Assembly: GCA_028280565.1 (NCBI GenBank)
Contig: JANQLQ010000083.1
Coordinates: forward strand, 62,001 to 126,000
Direction: 5' to 3'
Length of the DNA stretch: 64,000 nt
Origin: Fulvivirga sp.
GTDB taxonomy: Bacteria > Bacteroidota > Bacteroidia > Cytophagales > Cyclobacteriaceae
Positions within the stretch are counted from its first letter, which is position 1, and every line of letters begins with the position of its first letter. Below are positions 1-10,387 of this stretch, piece after piece. The notes under the pieces were generated by a model. That model was not told the DNA's origin. It did no database searches and saw only the letters and a program-made list of their open reading frames with translations. Made by a program: the position numbers and the translations under genes.

Positions 1-92
1 AAGGTAGATTTTTCGGCAAAATTCTCCTCGTTCCTTATAATAAGAAGATACCTGTTCACCAGCCAGCTGGAAAGTGTCTTTCTCGCCCTCAA
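1..92 (-). CDS. Partial CDS at window edge, possibly the N-terminus of an M23-type metallopeptidase-like protein (TTG start)
   Basis: Reverse-strand reading frame open to the edge: LRARKTLSSWLVNRYLLIIRNEENFAEKST. It resembles the N-terminal 'xxRYLLIIRNEENFAEK' region I associate with Bacteroidota M23 peptidases. Truncated, so weak. Confidence 0.35.
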   Translation of the reverse strand, partial: MRARKTLSSWLVNRYLLIIRNEENFAEKST

Positions 93-172
93 AATGCCAT
101 AGAATTAGTAATTACTTATCCAAAAATAGAGATAATAAACTATTATTGTATTAAATACTACACTTTTTACGT

Positions 173-2788
173 TTGGTGAATAATATCTGTAAGTACAAGT
201 TTCTCAGAGTATTTAAAATGCGTTTTCTACAACAGGTGGTCTTCATAACTGCGGGGGTATATTTGCTGGGCTGTTCGGCCGAACGTAAGAATATTATTAG
301 TAAAGCCTATCATAATACCACGGCTCATTATAATGCTTATTTCTACGCCAAGGAAAGCGTGGACGAAGTAGAGGGCATCATAGAGGATAACCGGGATAAT
401 GATTACAATAAAGTACTCAAGATCTACCCGGAACCTGACTCTACCCTAGCGGAATCGTACAGCACCCAAATTGAAGAGACCATAAAAAAAGCGTCTATCG
501 CCATAGAAAGACATAAAAACAGTAAATGGGTAGACGATAGCTATATACTCGTAGGATTGGCAAGGTATTACAGTTTAGACTATGTAAACGCCATCGAAAC
601 TTTTAAATATGTAAACAACAAAAGTGAGGATGACAATGCGCGGCATCGTGCCCTTATTCACCTGCTGAGGACATTTACGGATTATAAAGAATTTAACAAC
701 GCTGTTGAAGTATCTGATTACCTCAAGAAGGAAAAAATAGGCCCGGCAAACGAGAAATTCCTTCATCTCAATCGTGCTTATTATTATGAAGTGACCGGTG
801 ATATGGACCGGAAATTGGAAAACCTGGTAAAGGCCGCTCCTCTCTTAAAAAAGAGGGATGGCAAAGGCAGGATCTATTTCATGATAGGCCAGATCTACCA
901 AAAGTTAGGATTTGATGCCGAAGCTTATAACAATTACAAAAAATGCATTGCCAGCCACCCGGAATACGAGCTGGATTTCTATGCGCGGCTAAATATGGCA
1001 CAAGTAGCCGATATTGGGAAGTCGCGCGATGCCCGGGCCACACGCCGGATGTTTGAAAAGCTTTTGACCGATAAGAAAAACCGGGAGTTCAAGGATAAGA
1101 TCTATTATGAGATGGGCGAGTTCGAACTGAAACAGGATAACTTGGAGACGGCCATTGAGCATTACAAATCCTCAGTCCGTGAAGCTATTTCTAATGAAAG
1201 ACAAAAGGGACAATCTTACCTAAGACTGGGAATAATCTACTACGACAGCCTGAAAAATTATGAACTTGCCAAGTCCTATTACGATAGCACCATCACGAGC
1301 TTACCCGAAGATCATGACAACTACGAGAAGATAAAGGCCCGGCAGGAGATCTTGGCTGATTTTGTGAAACAACTGAACACCATACAAGAACAAGATAGTT
1401 TACTAGCGTTAGCCGAGCTAGACAGTGTCGAGATCCGGGCGCGGATTGACCAGGTACTGGAAGAGGAAGCGCAAAGGAAACGACTGGAAGAAGAAAGAGC
1501 AAAAAAAAGGCAGCGGAGGGCGAACAACTTCAACGCTTTCAACGAAAATACAGGTATTGCCGGCACAAGTTGGTATTTTGGCAACCCTTCCGCTGTAGCG
1601 TTAGGACAAACTGAATTCCAAAGGATATGGGGCGACCGGGTACTAGAGGATAACTGGAGGAGATCCAATAAGGAAGCTGTACAACAAGTAGCTGAATTAG
1701 CCGAAGAAAATACTACGAGCGATCCGGGCACGGAACAGGCGGACCCTAGCTCTCCGCCGGGTGAAACAGGTATTTCACGCGCAGATGCCATGTATAGCCA
1801 AGTACCCTTTTCCCCAGAAGCACAAGAGGCGGCCTTAAAGAAGGTCGAAGATGCGTACTATGCCTTAGGAAACATTTACAAGTATAACCTGGAAGAAGAT
1901 AAAAATGCCGTAGAGGCATTCGAAACGCTACTGGTACGCTTCCCTGTCTCCGAATATGAACCGGAAGTGCTCTACCAGCTCTACCTGATCTACAAGGGCA
2001 TGGAAGACAGCCGGATGGAGCAATACAAAGAGCTCTTAACCAGCGAATACCCCAATACTACGTATGCAAAACTTGTCTTGAACCCGAACTATACCGAAGA
2101 AAGCACGGCTGCCAACGAAAAACTGAAGAAGATCTACCAGCAGGCCTATGCTGTATTTGAAAAAGAGCATTACGATTCGGCGCTGGCCATACTCAACGAA
2201 AGTTTGAAACAATACCAAGAGACCGTATTCACTCCGCGGCTCAAGCTCCTCAAGATCTTAATAACAGGAAAAACGGAAGATATTAACATCTACCAGTACC
2301 AGCTTAACGAATTCATAGAAAAAAACCCCGATACGGATATTACCCCTTATGCGAAAGACCTGTTAGAAGCCTCACGTTCCTACCAAGAACGGCAAAGGAG
2401 GATCATTGGTACGGAGTACATCAAATACTTCGAAGAAAAGCACTATTTCATATTGATCTTCGAAGCTGGAAAGGGCCTGAGTGACCAGTTAAGTCCGAAG
2501 GTGGAACTCTACAACCAAGAAAGTTTTGGAGAAAATACCTTCCAGACCAGTAACCTCATCCTAAATGATAAATACGTGATGGTGATGGTCTCTGACTTCG
2601 GTACCAAGGCCGAAGCGCTTTCTTATTATGAAAAATACATCAGCAGTGATCCGATATCAGAAAACACTTTAAACTCAAAATTTTTTAAATTTGTATTGAC
2701 CAAGAGCAATTTTAATATTTTTTACGATAGCAAGGACCCCGAGTCCTACTTAAGATTTTTTCAAAAACACTATGCCAATGGGTCTTAA
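173..2788 (+). CDS. sprE: SprE/PorW-like TPR lipoprotein, type IX secretion/gliding motility (likely true start at 218, MRFLQQ...)
   Basis: Lipoprotein signal (VYLLGC), 'NIISKAYHNTTAHYNAYF' motif typical of SprE/PorW, TPR-like repeats, 871 aa. Confidence 0.85.
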   Translation: MVNNICKYKFLRVFKMRFLQQVVFITAGVYLLGCSAERKNIISKAYHNTTAHYNAYFYAKESVDEVEGIIEDNRDNDYNKVLKIYPEPDSTLAESYSTQIEETIKKASIAIERHKNSKWVDDSYILVGLARYYSLDYVNAIETFKYVNNKSEDDNARHRALIHLLRTFTDYKEFNNAVEVSDYLKKEKIGPANEKFLHLNRAYYYEVTGDMDRKLENLVKAAPLLKKRDGKGRIYFMIGQIYQKLGFDAEAYNNYKKCIASHPEYELDFYARLNMAQVADIGKSRDARATRRMFEKLLTDKKNREFKDKIYYEMGEFELKQDNLETAIEHYKSSVREAISNERQKGQSYLRLGIIYYDSLKNYELAKSYYDSTITSLPEDHDNYEKIKARQEILADFVKQLNTIQEQDSLLALAELDSVEIRARIDQVLEEEAQRKRLEEERAKKRQRRANNFNAFNENTGIAGTSWYFGNPSAVALGQTEFQRIWGDRVLEDNWRRSNKEAVQQVAELAEENTTSDPGTEQADPSSPPGETGISRADAMYSQVPFSPEAQEAALKKVEDAYYALGNIYKYNLEEDKNAVEAFETLLVRFPVSEYEPEVLYQLYLIYKGMEDSRMEQYKELLTSEYPNTTYAKLVLNPNYTEESTAANEKLKKIYQQAYAVFEKEHYDSALAILNESLKQYQETVFTPRLKLLKILITGKTEDINIYQYQLNEFIEKNPDTDITPYAKDLLEASRSYQERQRRIIGTEYIKYFEEKHYFILIFEAGKGLSDQLSPKVELYNQESFGENTFQTSNLILNDKYVMVMVSDFGTKAEALSYYEKYISSDPISENTLNSKFFKFVLTKSNFNIFYDSKDPESYLRFFQKHYANGS

Positions 2789-5075
2789 AGAAACACTTGA
2801 CCTGCAACACAAAGCATTCAAGATCGGCGTAAAAGTACTTTGGATCGTACTCATCAGTATTTTAGCGCTGGTACCCGTATATGTTTTAACCGTAAGCCAT
2901 AACTTTTTAGGCCTTTACGGGGGAATGCCCAGTCTAAGGGCTCTTGAAAACCCGGAAAACGACCTATCTTCAGAACTGATCTCGGTGGACGGGGTATCCT
3001 TGGGCAGGTATTACAGGCATAACAGGCTCCAGGTGACCTACGACGACCTGTCCCCGGAGCTGGTAACTACACTCCTCGCCTCAGAAGATCACCGTTTCCA
3101 TGATCATTCCGGGATTGATTTTATCGGCTTGATTCGGGCCACCGTGGGGGTATTAACGTTCAACTATGCCGGGGGTGGAAGTACCATTACCATGCAGCTA
3201 GCGGAAAATCTTTTCAAAGGCATGACCGAAACCGAAGGCAAACTATTAAAGCTGCCGGGGGCACGACAGCTGGTCATTAAAACCAAAGAATGGATCATTT
3301 CAGTACAACTGGAGGCTAACTTCACCAAGAAGGAGATCATTGCCATGTACCTAAATACCGTTCCTTTTGGCAACAATGCTTTTGGGATAAAATCAGCGGC
3401 CGAAACGTATTTTGGCAAAGTGCCAGATAGCCTTAACTACCAGGAATCTGCCGTATTGATAGGGCTTCTCCAAGGAAACACCGCCTTCAACCCCGTGATC
3501 AATTACGACCGATCGTTCGCCAAGCGGAACGAAGTGCTGAATAAACTCGGCCGCTACGGGCACATAAGTCTCATCGAGTTGGACTCGTTGCGGGAGCTTC
3601 CTATCGATCTGTCCAACTATGAAGTCACCAATCAAAACACAGGACTAGCTACTTATTTTCGCAGCGTGATACGTAATGATCTCATGACGTGGTGTGATGA
3701 AAATGGCTACGACCTTTGGGAAGACGGCCTGAAGATCTACACCACCATCGACAGCCGTATGCAAAAATACGCTGAGGAAGCGGTGGCTGAGCACATGGCT
3801 GGGCTACAGGAAATATTTTACGAAAGCTGGAAAGGACGTGATCCTTGGAGAGATGATAAACGGCGGGTGATCCCTAACTTCTTGGAGAACAGTTTTAAAA
3901 AGACCGACCATTACAGGCAATTGGTAAAAAAGTATGGCAAGGGCGATGATTCTATCAAAGTGGTGATGAATACCCAGAAACCCATGCGGGTCTTTAGTTG
4001 GAAAGGTGAGATTGATACTTTACTGAGCCCACTCGATTCCATCAAGTACTACAAGCATTTTTTACACGCCGGCATGATGTCTATGGACCCTAGAACTGGG
4101 CATATTAAAGCTTGGGTAGGTGGCATCAATCACAAGTATTTCAAATACGATCACGTTAGGCAAGGGAAGAGGCAGCCCGGCTCTACGTTTAAACCTTTTG
4201 TGTATGGTACAGCCATAGAGCAAGGATACCCACCCTGCTACGAGGTGGTAGACGCCATGGTGACGGTTCCCTTAGCAGAAGGAGGCACATGGTCACCTCC
4301 TAATTCTGATGGCAAGTACGGTTCTGGCGAAAAAATGACCATTCGACAAGGTATGGCACGTTCTGTCAATACTATAACCGCCGCCATGATGAAAGCTGTA
4401 AAACCGAATAACGTTGTCAGGTTTGCACAAATGGTAGGCATTGAAAGTGAGTTACAGGCGGTTCCCGCCCTCGCCCTAGGGGTAAACGACGTATCTATTT
4501 TTGAACTGGTCGGCGCCTACAGTACTTTTGCTAATTTAGGCATTTACACTAAACCCTATTTCATTAGCCGGATAGAAGATAAAAATGGTAACGTTATTGC
4601 CAATTGGATACCGGAGACCCGGCAAGCCATTAGCGAGCAAGATGCCTACAAGATGTTATATATGCTCCGTGGAGGGGTAGAAGAGGATGGCGGCACGTCG
4701 CAGTATTTACCGCTGGAGCTTAAAATAGACAACGAAATAGGGGGTAAGACCGGTACCACTAACAATGCCAGTGATGGGTGGTATATGGGAGTGACCAAAG
4801 ACCTGGTCACTGGCATTTGGGTTGGGGGTGACGAGCGCAGCATTCACTTCGAAAGCTGGTATGAAGGCCAAGGAGCCCGGACCGCAAGACCCATATGGAG
4901 CAATTACATGCTAAAAGTATATGCCGATGAAGAGCTGGGCTATGAAAAAGGTAAGTTTCAAACTCCAGTGAAGGGAATAGACGTAGTGCTGGACTGCAGC
5001 CGGTATAAAACAAACGATGGATCCGACAGTACTTCCGTAGAGCCTCAAGCCTGGGATCCGGAAGATTATCAGTAG
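2772..5075 (+). CDS. Penicillin-binding protein 1A family (transglycosylase/transpeptidase)
   Basis: GT51 motifs (LLASEDHRFHDHSGID, GGSTITMQLAENLF) and transpeptidase motifs (QPGSTFKPFVYG, KTGTTNNASDGWYMG). Confidence 0.93.
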   Translation: MPMGLKETLDLQHKAFKIGVKVLWIVLISILALVPVYVLTVSHNFLGLYGGMPSLRALENPENDLSSELISVDGVSLGRYYRHNRLQVTYDDLSPELVTTLLASEDHRFHDHSGIDFIGLIRATVGVLTFNYAGGGSTITMQLAENLFKGMTETEGKLLKLPGARQLVIKTKEWIISVQLEANFTKKEIIAMYLNTVPFGNNAFGIKSAAETYFGKVPDSLNYQESAVLIGLLQGNTAFNPVINYDRSFAKRNEVLNKLGRYGHISLIELDSLRELPIDLSNYEVTNQNTGLATYFRSVIRNDLMTWCDENGYDLWEDGLKIYTTIDSRMQKYAEEAVAEHMAGLQEIFYESWKGRDPWRDDKRRVIPNFLENSFKKTDHYRQLVKKYGKGDDSIKVVMNTQKPMRVFSWKGEIDTLLSPLDSIKYYKHFLHAGMMSMDPRTGHIKAWVGGINHKYFKYDHVRQGKRQPGSTFKPFVYGTAIEQGYPPCYEVVDAMVTVPLAEGGTWSPPNSDGKYGSGEKMTIRQGMARSVNTITAAMMKAVKPNNVVRFAQMVGIESELQAVPALALGVNDVSIFELVGAYSTFANLGIYTKPYFISRIEDKNGNVIANWIPETRQAISEQDAYKMLYMLRGGVEEDGGTSQYLPLELKIDNEIGGKTGTTNNASDGWYMGVTKDLVTGIWVGGDERSIHFESWYEGQGARTARPIWSNYMLKVYADEELGYEKGKFQTPVKGIDVVLDCSRYKTNDGSDSTSVEPQAWDPEDYQ

Positions 5076-5084
5076 TTTTGATCT

Positions 5085-6890
5085 ATGAAAGGTTCCCGCT
5101 TTTCAATAGATCAAAGATCTCAACTCCCGACGGACCCCGGGATCTACCGGTTCTACGACCGCCAAGGGGAGTTGATCTACGTGGGCAAGGCCAAGAACAT
5201 ACGGAAAAGAGTTGCCAGCTATTTTACAAAGAAGTACCATGTCAATAGGAAAACCCAGCAACTCGTAAAAGAAACGCTCCAGATCGAGTTTACCATTGCC
5301 AATAGCGAATTCGATGCATTGCTACTGGAAAATAACCTGATCAAGGCGAACCAACCCAAATACAATATCCTTCTAAAAGATGATAAGACGTTTCCTTACA
5401 TCTGCATCGTAAAAGAACGCTTTCCAAGGATCATTTCCACACGTACTTATAGCCCTGCCACCGGGGAGTATTTCGGTCCCTACACCAGCGTGGTGGCTAT
5501 GAACAGCGTGTTAGACCTGATCCGGAAACTTTACACCATTCGTACGTGTAAGCTGAACCTCTCTGGTAAAAACATCGCGGCAGGTAAGTTCAAAATATGC
5601 CTTGAATATCACATCGGTAACTGCTTAGGGCCATGCGAGGGGCTACAGCAAGAGGATGATTATATACATGAGATAGACCAGGCACGGAATATCCTGAAGG
5701 GAAACCTTTCTATCGTATCCCGGTATTTCAACGACAAAATGAAGTTGGCGTCAGAAAAGCTTGAATTTGAGCGTGCCCAGAAGTATAAAGAAAAACTTGA
5801 ACTGCTCAATAAATTCCAAGCCCGGTCCACCATTGTAAACCCAAAGCTTACCGGGGTGGATATTTTCACTATTGTTACTGACGATTCAAAATTGGCAGTG
5901 ATCAATTACCTTCAGATAAAAAACGGGGCGATCATCTTAGCCCGTACGGTGGAAGTCAAAAAGCAAGAGGAAGAATCAGATGCAGATATCTTGAGCTACG
6001 TAGCCCATGAACTTCGCAATAGGCATGAGAGCGGTAATAAGATCATTTTTTCCAACCTGTCGTTTGCCCATGAAGAGGGCCTGGAGGTGATCGTTCCAAA
6101 AATCGGGGACAAGAAAAAGCTGGTGAGCCTGTCTCTAAAGAATGCATTCGAATACAAAAAAGATCGTGCCTCCCAAACAAAACCTAAAAAGCCCAAAAGT
6201 GAGATCCTAGTACGATTGCAGCAAGATTTAAAGCTAACACAGCTCCCGGACCATATTGAATGCTTCGATAATAGTAATCTGCAAGGAAGTAACCCCGTGG
6301 CCTCCATGGTGTGCTTTAAAGACGGTAAACCTGCCAAAAAAGAGTACCGACACTTTAACATAAAAACCGTTGTAGGCCCGGATGATTTCGCCTCGATGAA
6401 GGAGATTGTCGGGCGAAGATACAAACGGTTACTGGAGGAAAACCGTGATCTTCCTAAGCTGATCGTCATCGACGGCGGAAAAGGCCAACTCAGCAGCGCA
6501 TGTGAAGCGCTTAAGGAGCTGGCCCTCTATGGACGTATCCCTATCATTGGTATTGCAAAAAAACTGGAGGAGATCTATTACCCAGGAGATTCGCTCCCGT
6601 TACACATCAGCAAAAAATCACCCTCTTTGATGCTTTTGCAGCGTGTAAGGGATGAAGCACACCGGTTTGCCATCACTTTTCACCGGGTGAAACGGAGCAA
6701 GTCTACCTTCAAAACGGAACTGGAGGAAATACCGGGCATTGGCGCTAAAACTGCCGATACGCTCCTAAGACAGTTCAAGTCGGTCAGTAAAATACGCGAG
6801 ACCTCGAGGGAACAGCTTATTGCAGCCATAGGCAAAACAAAAGCGGAACAGGTACTCACCTATTTGAGCGAAAACAAAAAAGGAGGATAA
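5085..6890 (+). CDS. uvrC: Excinuclease ABC subunit C
   Basis: GIY-YIG N-terminus (GIYRFYDRQGELIYVGKAKNIRKRV), UvrC RNase H-like region (CFDNSNLQGSNPVASMV...VIDGGKGQL), C-terminal HhH (IPGIGAKTADTLL). Confidence 0.97.
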   Translation: MKGSRFSIDQRSQLPTDPGIYRFYDRQGELIYVGKAKNIRKRVASYFTKKYHVNRKTQQLVKETLQIEFTIANSEFDALLLENNLIKANQPKYNILLKDDKTFPYICIVKERFPRIISTRTYSPATGEYFGPYTSVVAMNSVLDLIRKLYTIRTCKLNLSGKNIAAGKFKICLEYHIGNCLGPCEGLQQEDDYIHEIDQARNILKGNLSIVSRYFNDKMKLASEKLEFERAQKYKEKLELLNKFQARSTIVNPKLTGVDIFTIVTDDSKLAVINYLQIKNGAIILARTVEVKKQEEESDADILSYVAHELRNRHESGNKIIFSNLSFAHEEGLEVIVPKIGDKKKLVSLSLKNAFEYKKDRASQTKPKKPKSEILVRLQQDLKLTQLPDHIECFDNSNLQGSNPVASMVCFKDGKPAKKEYRHFNIKTVVGPDDFASMKEIVGRRYKRLLEENRDLPKLIVIDGGKGQLSSACEALKELALYGRIPIIGIAKKLEEIYYPGDSLPLHISKKSPSLMLLQRVRDEAHRFAITFHRVKRSKSTFKTELEEIPGIGAKTADTLLRQFKSVSKIRETSREQLIAAIGKTKAEQVLTYLSENKKGG

Positions 6891-6902
6891 AATATCCTCC
6901 TT
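6880..6902 (+). terminator. Hairpin overlapping the uvrC stop
   Basis: AAGGAGGATA-aaa-TATCCTCCTT inverted repeat at the 3' end of uvrC. Confidence 0.6.
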
Positions 6903-6931
6903 CCTCTTATGCGTAATTAAGATCTTTCGTT

Positions 6932-7834
6932 CTAATATTCCCAAAGGTTATGTTCCTTTTCCATCAGCTGCATTTCCCACCATTCGGAAGCTAATACTGC
7001 CTCCATCCGGTTCTTATACATATCTATGATAGGGTCATTATCCGGATTTTCAAATTTGAATAATGTAGATCGGAACAATCTCAAGGTAAGCGCATCTGCA
7101 AAATTCTTGTTTTCTGCGCTGTTGTATCGATTTACCCAAATGGCTTTGTCAGGATTATCCAAAAACAGCTGGTGAAGATCCTTATATTTAAATACAGCCA
7201 AAGGCAATTCTACCTGGTCCAAAGTTTCAGACCCAGGGATCAACAACTCAATGGATTGGATCTTGTGGTATAACCTCGATCTTCTTTTATCGAAGATCAC
7301 ATCTTCCATGATCCGTAATTTGCTGATCTGCCTAGGCAAGAAGTAGACAGCGTCTCCTACTCCCGGGGTTTCTTCCCAATCATCGGGAGCATCGGAAGGC
7401 ACAGAGGTGATTTCATCGAAAATCGCGGTATATACCTTGCCGTTGTACCTGACTTGGTCGCCCTCATAATACTCAATACCCGGCTCCCATACGTCTATCT
7501 GGATCCCCTCTTGGTAAACCATCTTGGCCAAGAAGTCATCTTTACTCATCTTAGTGGTCAAAGAATCGTTGACATAAATGTCAAACAACTCTCCGGATCG
7601 CACTGCATCCAGCATGAAAGCAGTGACCTCTCCGCCGCGGGCAAAAAACCCTTTATTTTGTTTTTCTTTAAGGTCTACCGTTCTCCATACCCTTCTTTTG
7701 AACAAATGCTCATAACGTGGTATGGGTTCGATAGAATTTGGGTTATACTGGTCCAACTCACTCAATTGACCGAATGAGGGGACCACAAAAATCCCTGCTA
7801 AGACAACTAAAACAAACTTCTTTACATTAGCCAT
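6932..7834 (-). CDS. gldN: Gliding motility protein GldN / PorN-like
   Basis: Position immediately after gldM in a gldKLMN order; 'KRRVWRTVDLKEKQNKGFFARGGEVTAFMLDAVRSGELFDIYVNDSLTTKM' and C-terminal 'WEMQLMEKEHNLWEY'. Confidence 0.92.
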   Translation of the reverse strand: MANVKKFVLVVLAGIFVVPSFGQLSELDQYNPNSIEPIPRYEHLFKRRVWRTVDLKEKQNKGFFARGGEVTAFMLDAVRSGELFDIYVNDSLTTKMSKDDFLAKMVYQEGIQIDVWEPGIEYYEGDQVRYNGKVYTAIFDEITSVPSDAPDDWEETPGVGDAVYFLPRQISKLRIMEDVIFDKRRSRLYHKIQSIELLIPGSETLDQVELPLAVFKYKDLHQLFLDNPDKAIWVNRYNSAENKNFADALTLRLFRSTLFKFENPDNDPIIDMYKNRMEAVLASEWWEMQLMEKEHNLWEY

Positions 7835-7842
7835 TACTCACC

Positions 7843-9444
7843 TTAATTAATTGGAATACTGTAGATGGTTGTTGCAGGAACGGACCTTTCACTTTCTCCT
7901 TGATACGTCCTCCTGGTCACTCTTTCTATTTTAACAATCAGGTTATCACCTTTTCTATACAAACTCCTCCATGATCTCAGGTCAACATTTTCCGAAGTAA
8001 ATGTTTGAGCTTTGATCTGCCTGCCGGCACGTGCTAATTTTACGCTCAGCTTTTTCACACGGTATCGCGCATCTTTAGGCACTTCCCTAGCGAAGTTCTC
8101 TTCCGCCTTAGCACTTACCTTCAGGGTAGTTAACGAAGCAGCGGCTACACCTTTTTCATAATTCACACCTTTGCCCCTAGCCGTGATATCAATCGTCGGC
8201 GGCGGTACCTTCTTCACATCAAAAACCTCTGTACCGAGTGTACTACCGGCGTTAGATACCGTAAGCTTCACTTTGCTTCTTCCTTTAGGAATAACGGTCA
8301 CCAACCCTGTTCTATTGCCTTTGACCACGGAAGCTTCCCTAGAAGAAAAGCTAGGGTTATAGGCGGTACCTAATGCAGGAACTTGAACGTCTAACTGGTT
8401 ACCACAGTTCATGTAAAGGGCAGAAAGTGCTGCGGACCTTACTTGGATCACCGGCTTCACTACGAAGTAGTCATGCTTGATCTTGTAGGTAGAGTCGTTT
8501 AACTCGATCTCCGCCTCAAAACTAGCCGGGGCCAAAAGCGTTTTTGGATCGTACTTGGAAGCTGAAGCCGTGAATTCGATCTTTCCATATTTAATCCCGT
8601 TTACGGTTTCCTCGGTAGGTACGCTTTTTTTGTTGTACATAAACACAGGATTGGTACCGGATGCAGCAGCCGTGATAAATAGCTGTGCTTCGAATTTTCC
8701 ACCGGACGCCACCGTATTGGATACCGGGCGTACCAGGGGAACCACCTTATCAAATTCCACATCCTTAGCCCCTACCTCGTTGGCCAAGTTATCCAAGGCC
8801 AGCGCTTCATAGTTTAAAACCTCGGTTTCTAAGTAGCTCATTGTAGCCATACCGGCCGCTGTTGGCGTATTGCCAAAATAATACTCGGAAAAAGACTTAT
8901 TCTTTTGATCTGGATCATCTTTTGCCATAGGTATATCTTTGGCATCATTCGCTAAGGGCTTAAAATCAGCACCCGTCAAGGCATTCAGCTTCTCTACATA
9001 AGCATTCAGTTTGTCTTTCAGGATCTTACCATTCTCCTTTTTGATCATGTAGTTACCTACTATATCATAATCCTTAGCGCCAATAAGTTTTCCATTTTCA
9101 TCATAGCCATCATCATCGCCACCGCCTGTTATTTTAGCCATGGTAGCCCTAGTTTCATCCAAATAAGATAGCACCTCTTGGGTCGACTGACGCACATCTT
9201 TAGCCTTATTTAGAGCCCTCACATCAGCTTCTCGTTTCCCTTTTTTTGTTACTTCGGCATCTATTTTTGAAAGTATCTTACTATTCTGCTCTTCAACTTC
9301 ACGTGCTTGCCTATTCAAGGCTGTGTCGATGAAGACGAACTTCTCCAGCACCGCGTTACTCACTTGGAGCGCCAGTAAGGCCGTGAGCACCAGGTACATC
9401 ATCCCGATCATCTTTTGCCTCGGGGTTTCTTTTCCTCCAGCCAT
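7843..9444 (-). CDS. gldM: Gliding motility protein GldM / PorM (T9SS motor)
   Basis: N-terminus MAGGKETPRQKMIGMMYLVLTALLALQVSNAVLEKF is characteristic of GldM. Confidence 0.96.
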   Translation of the reverse strand: MAGGKETPRQKMIGMMYLVLTALLALQVSNAVLEKFVFIDTALNRQAREVEEQNSKILSKIDAEVTKKGKREADVRALNKAKDVRQSTQEVLSYLDETRATMAKITGGGDDDGYDENGKLIGAKDYDIVGNYMIKKENGKILKDKLNAYVEKLNALTGADFKPLANDAKDIPMAKDDPDQKNKSFSEYYFGNTPTAAGMATMSYLETEVLNYEALALDNLANEVGAKDVEFDKVVPLVRPVSNTVASGGKFEAQLFITAAASGTNPVFMYNKKSVPTEETVNGIKYGKIEFTASASKYDPKTLLAPASFEAEIELNDSTYKIKHDYFVVKPVIQVRSAALSALYMNCGNQLDVQVPALGTAYNPSFSSREASVVKGNRTGLVTVIPKGRSKVKLTVSNAGSTLGTEVFDVKKVPPPTIDITARGKGVNYEKGVAAASLTTLKVSAKAEENFAREVPKDARYRVKKLSVKLARAGRQIKAQTFTSENVDLRSWRSLYRKGDNLIVKIERVTRRTYQGESERSVPATTIYSIPIN

Positions 9445-9486
9445 TTTACAATATTTTTAGTAATGAATAAATCATGTCTATCTCAA

Positions 9487-10329
9487 TCATCCCTGTCCAC
9501 CTTGCTGTGGGGGATTGCCTCCACCTCTCATAGCGGTAAGCATACTTCCATACACTTTGTTGAGTGAGGTTAGGTTATTAGTGAGCTTGCCCAGTTCATT
9601 TGCGAATGTTTGGGTCTTCTCACCCGCCTGCGTCATACCCTGTAATGCATCAGCCATGTTCGTGTAGAATTTGTTCATTGCTTTCACGTGACTATCCGCA
9701 TCTTTCAACTCCATTTCATATACAGCATTCAACGCACTTAGATTTTTAGTAACATTTTGCACTTGTGCATGGTACTCTTTTGAATCTTTCGTGGCGTCAG
9801 CCATAGAAGCCATCGCTTGGGCGGTAGAAGCGTAGGACTGGTTCATATCTGACAATGATTTAGAGGCGGTCTTTACATTGTTAGCATAGTCGTTCGTGGC
9901 CACGGCGGCGTCAGCCAAGTTCGACATTTTTGAAGCAGAATCGGCCATATTGCGCATTCCCTTGCCGAGACTTTCAATTAACTCAGGGCCTATTTTGGCT
10001 TTTTCCATCATCTTATCCATCTGCTGCGTAGGTGATGCACCACCTGACTTGTTAGAGATCCTGGGAGCCGCTACGGGTCCTTCATAATCTTCTGCTAGCT
10101 CAGGATAAACTTTTGACCAATCTGGCTCTGAGTGAGGCGGTTCAAAGGCACTTAAAAAGAATATGATCGCTTCTGTTGTTAGCCCGATCATAAGCATTTG
10201 GTTGGCGCCCTCCAAATGGAGGATCTTAAACATAGCACCAATAATTACGACTGCAGCTCCTATGCCATAAACCTTAGGCATTATGGTCCTAAACAGTAGT
10301 TCTGCAAATCCGCCTTTTTTTCTACTCAT
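9487..10329 (-). CDS. gldL: Gliding motility protein GldL / PorL (T9SS motor)
   Basis: Two N-terminal TM helices, 'MPKVYGIGAAVVIIGAMFKILHLEGANQMLMIGLTTEAIIFFLSAFEPPH', coiled-coil C-terminus, genomic context. Confidence 0.96.
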   Translation of the reverse strand: MSRKKGGFAELLFRTIMPKVYGIGAAVVIIGAMFKILHLEGANQMLMIGLTTEAIIFFLSAFEPPHSEPDWSKVYPELAEDYEGPVAAPRISNKSGGASPTQQMDKMMEKAKIGPELIESLGKGMRNMADSASKMSNLADAAVATNDYANNVKTASKSLSDMNQSYASTAQAMASMADATKDSKEYHAQVQNVTKNLSALNAVYEMELKDADSHVKAMNKFYTNMADALQGMTQAGEKTQTFANELGKLTNNLTSLNKVYGSMLTAMRGGGNPPQQGGQG

Positions 10330-10387
10330 TGTCTTAAGGTTTTAGTTAAATGATTGTAATTCTCACTTGTTAGATTAAAAAATATAA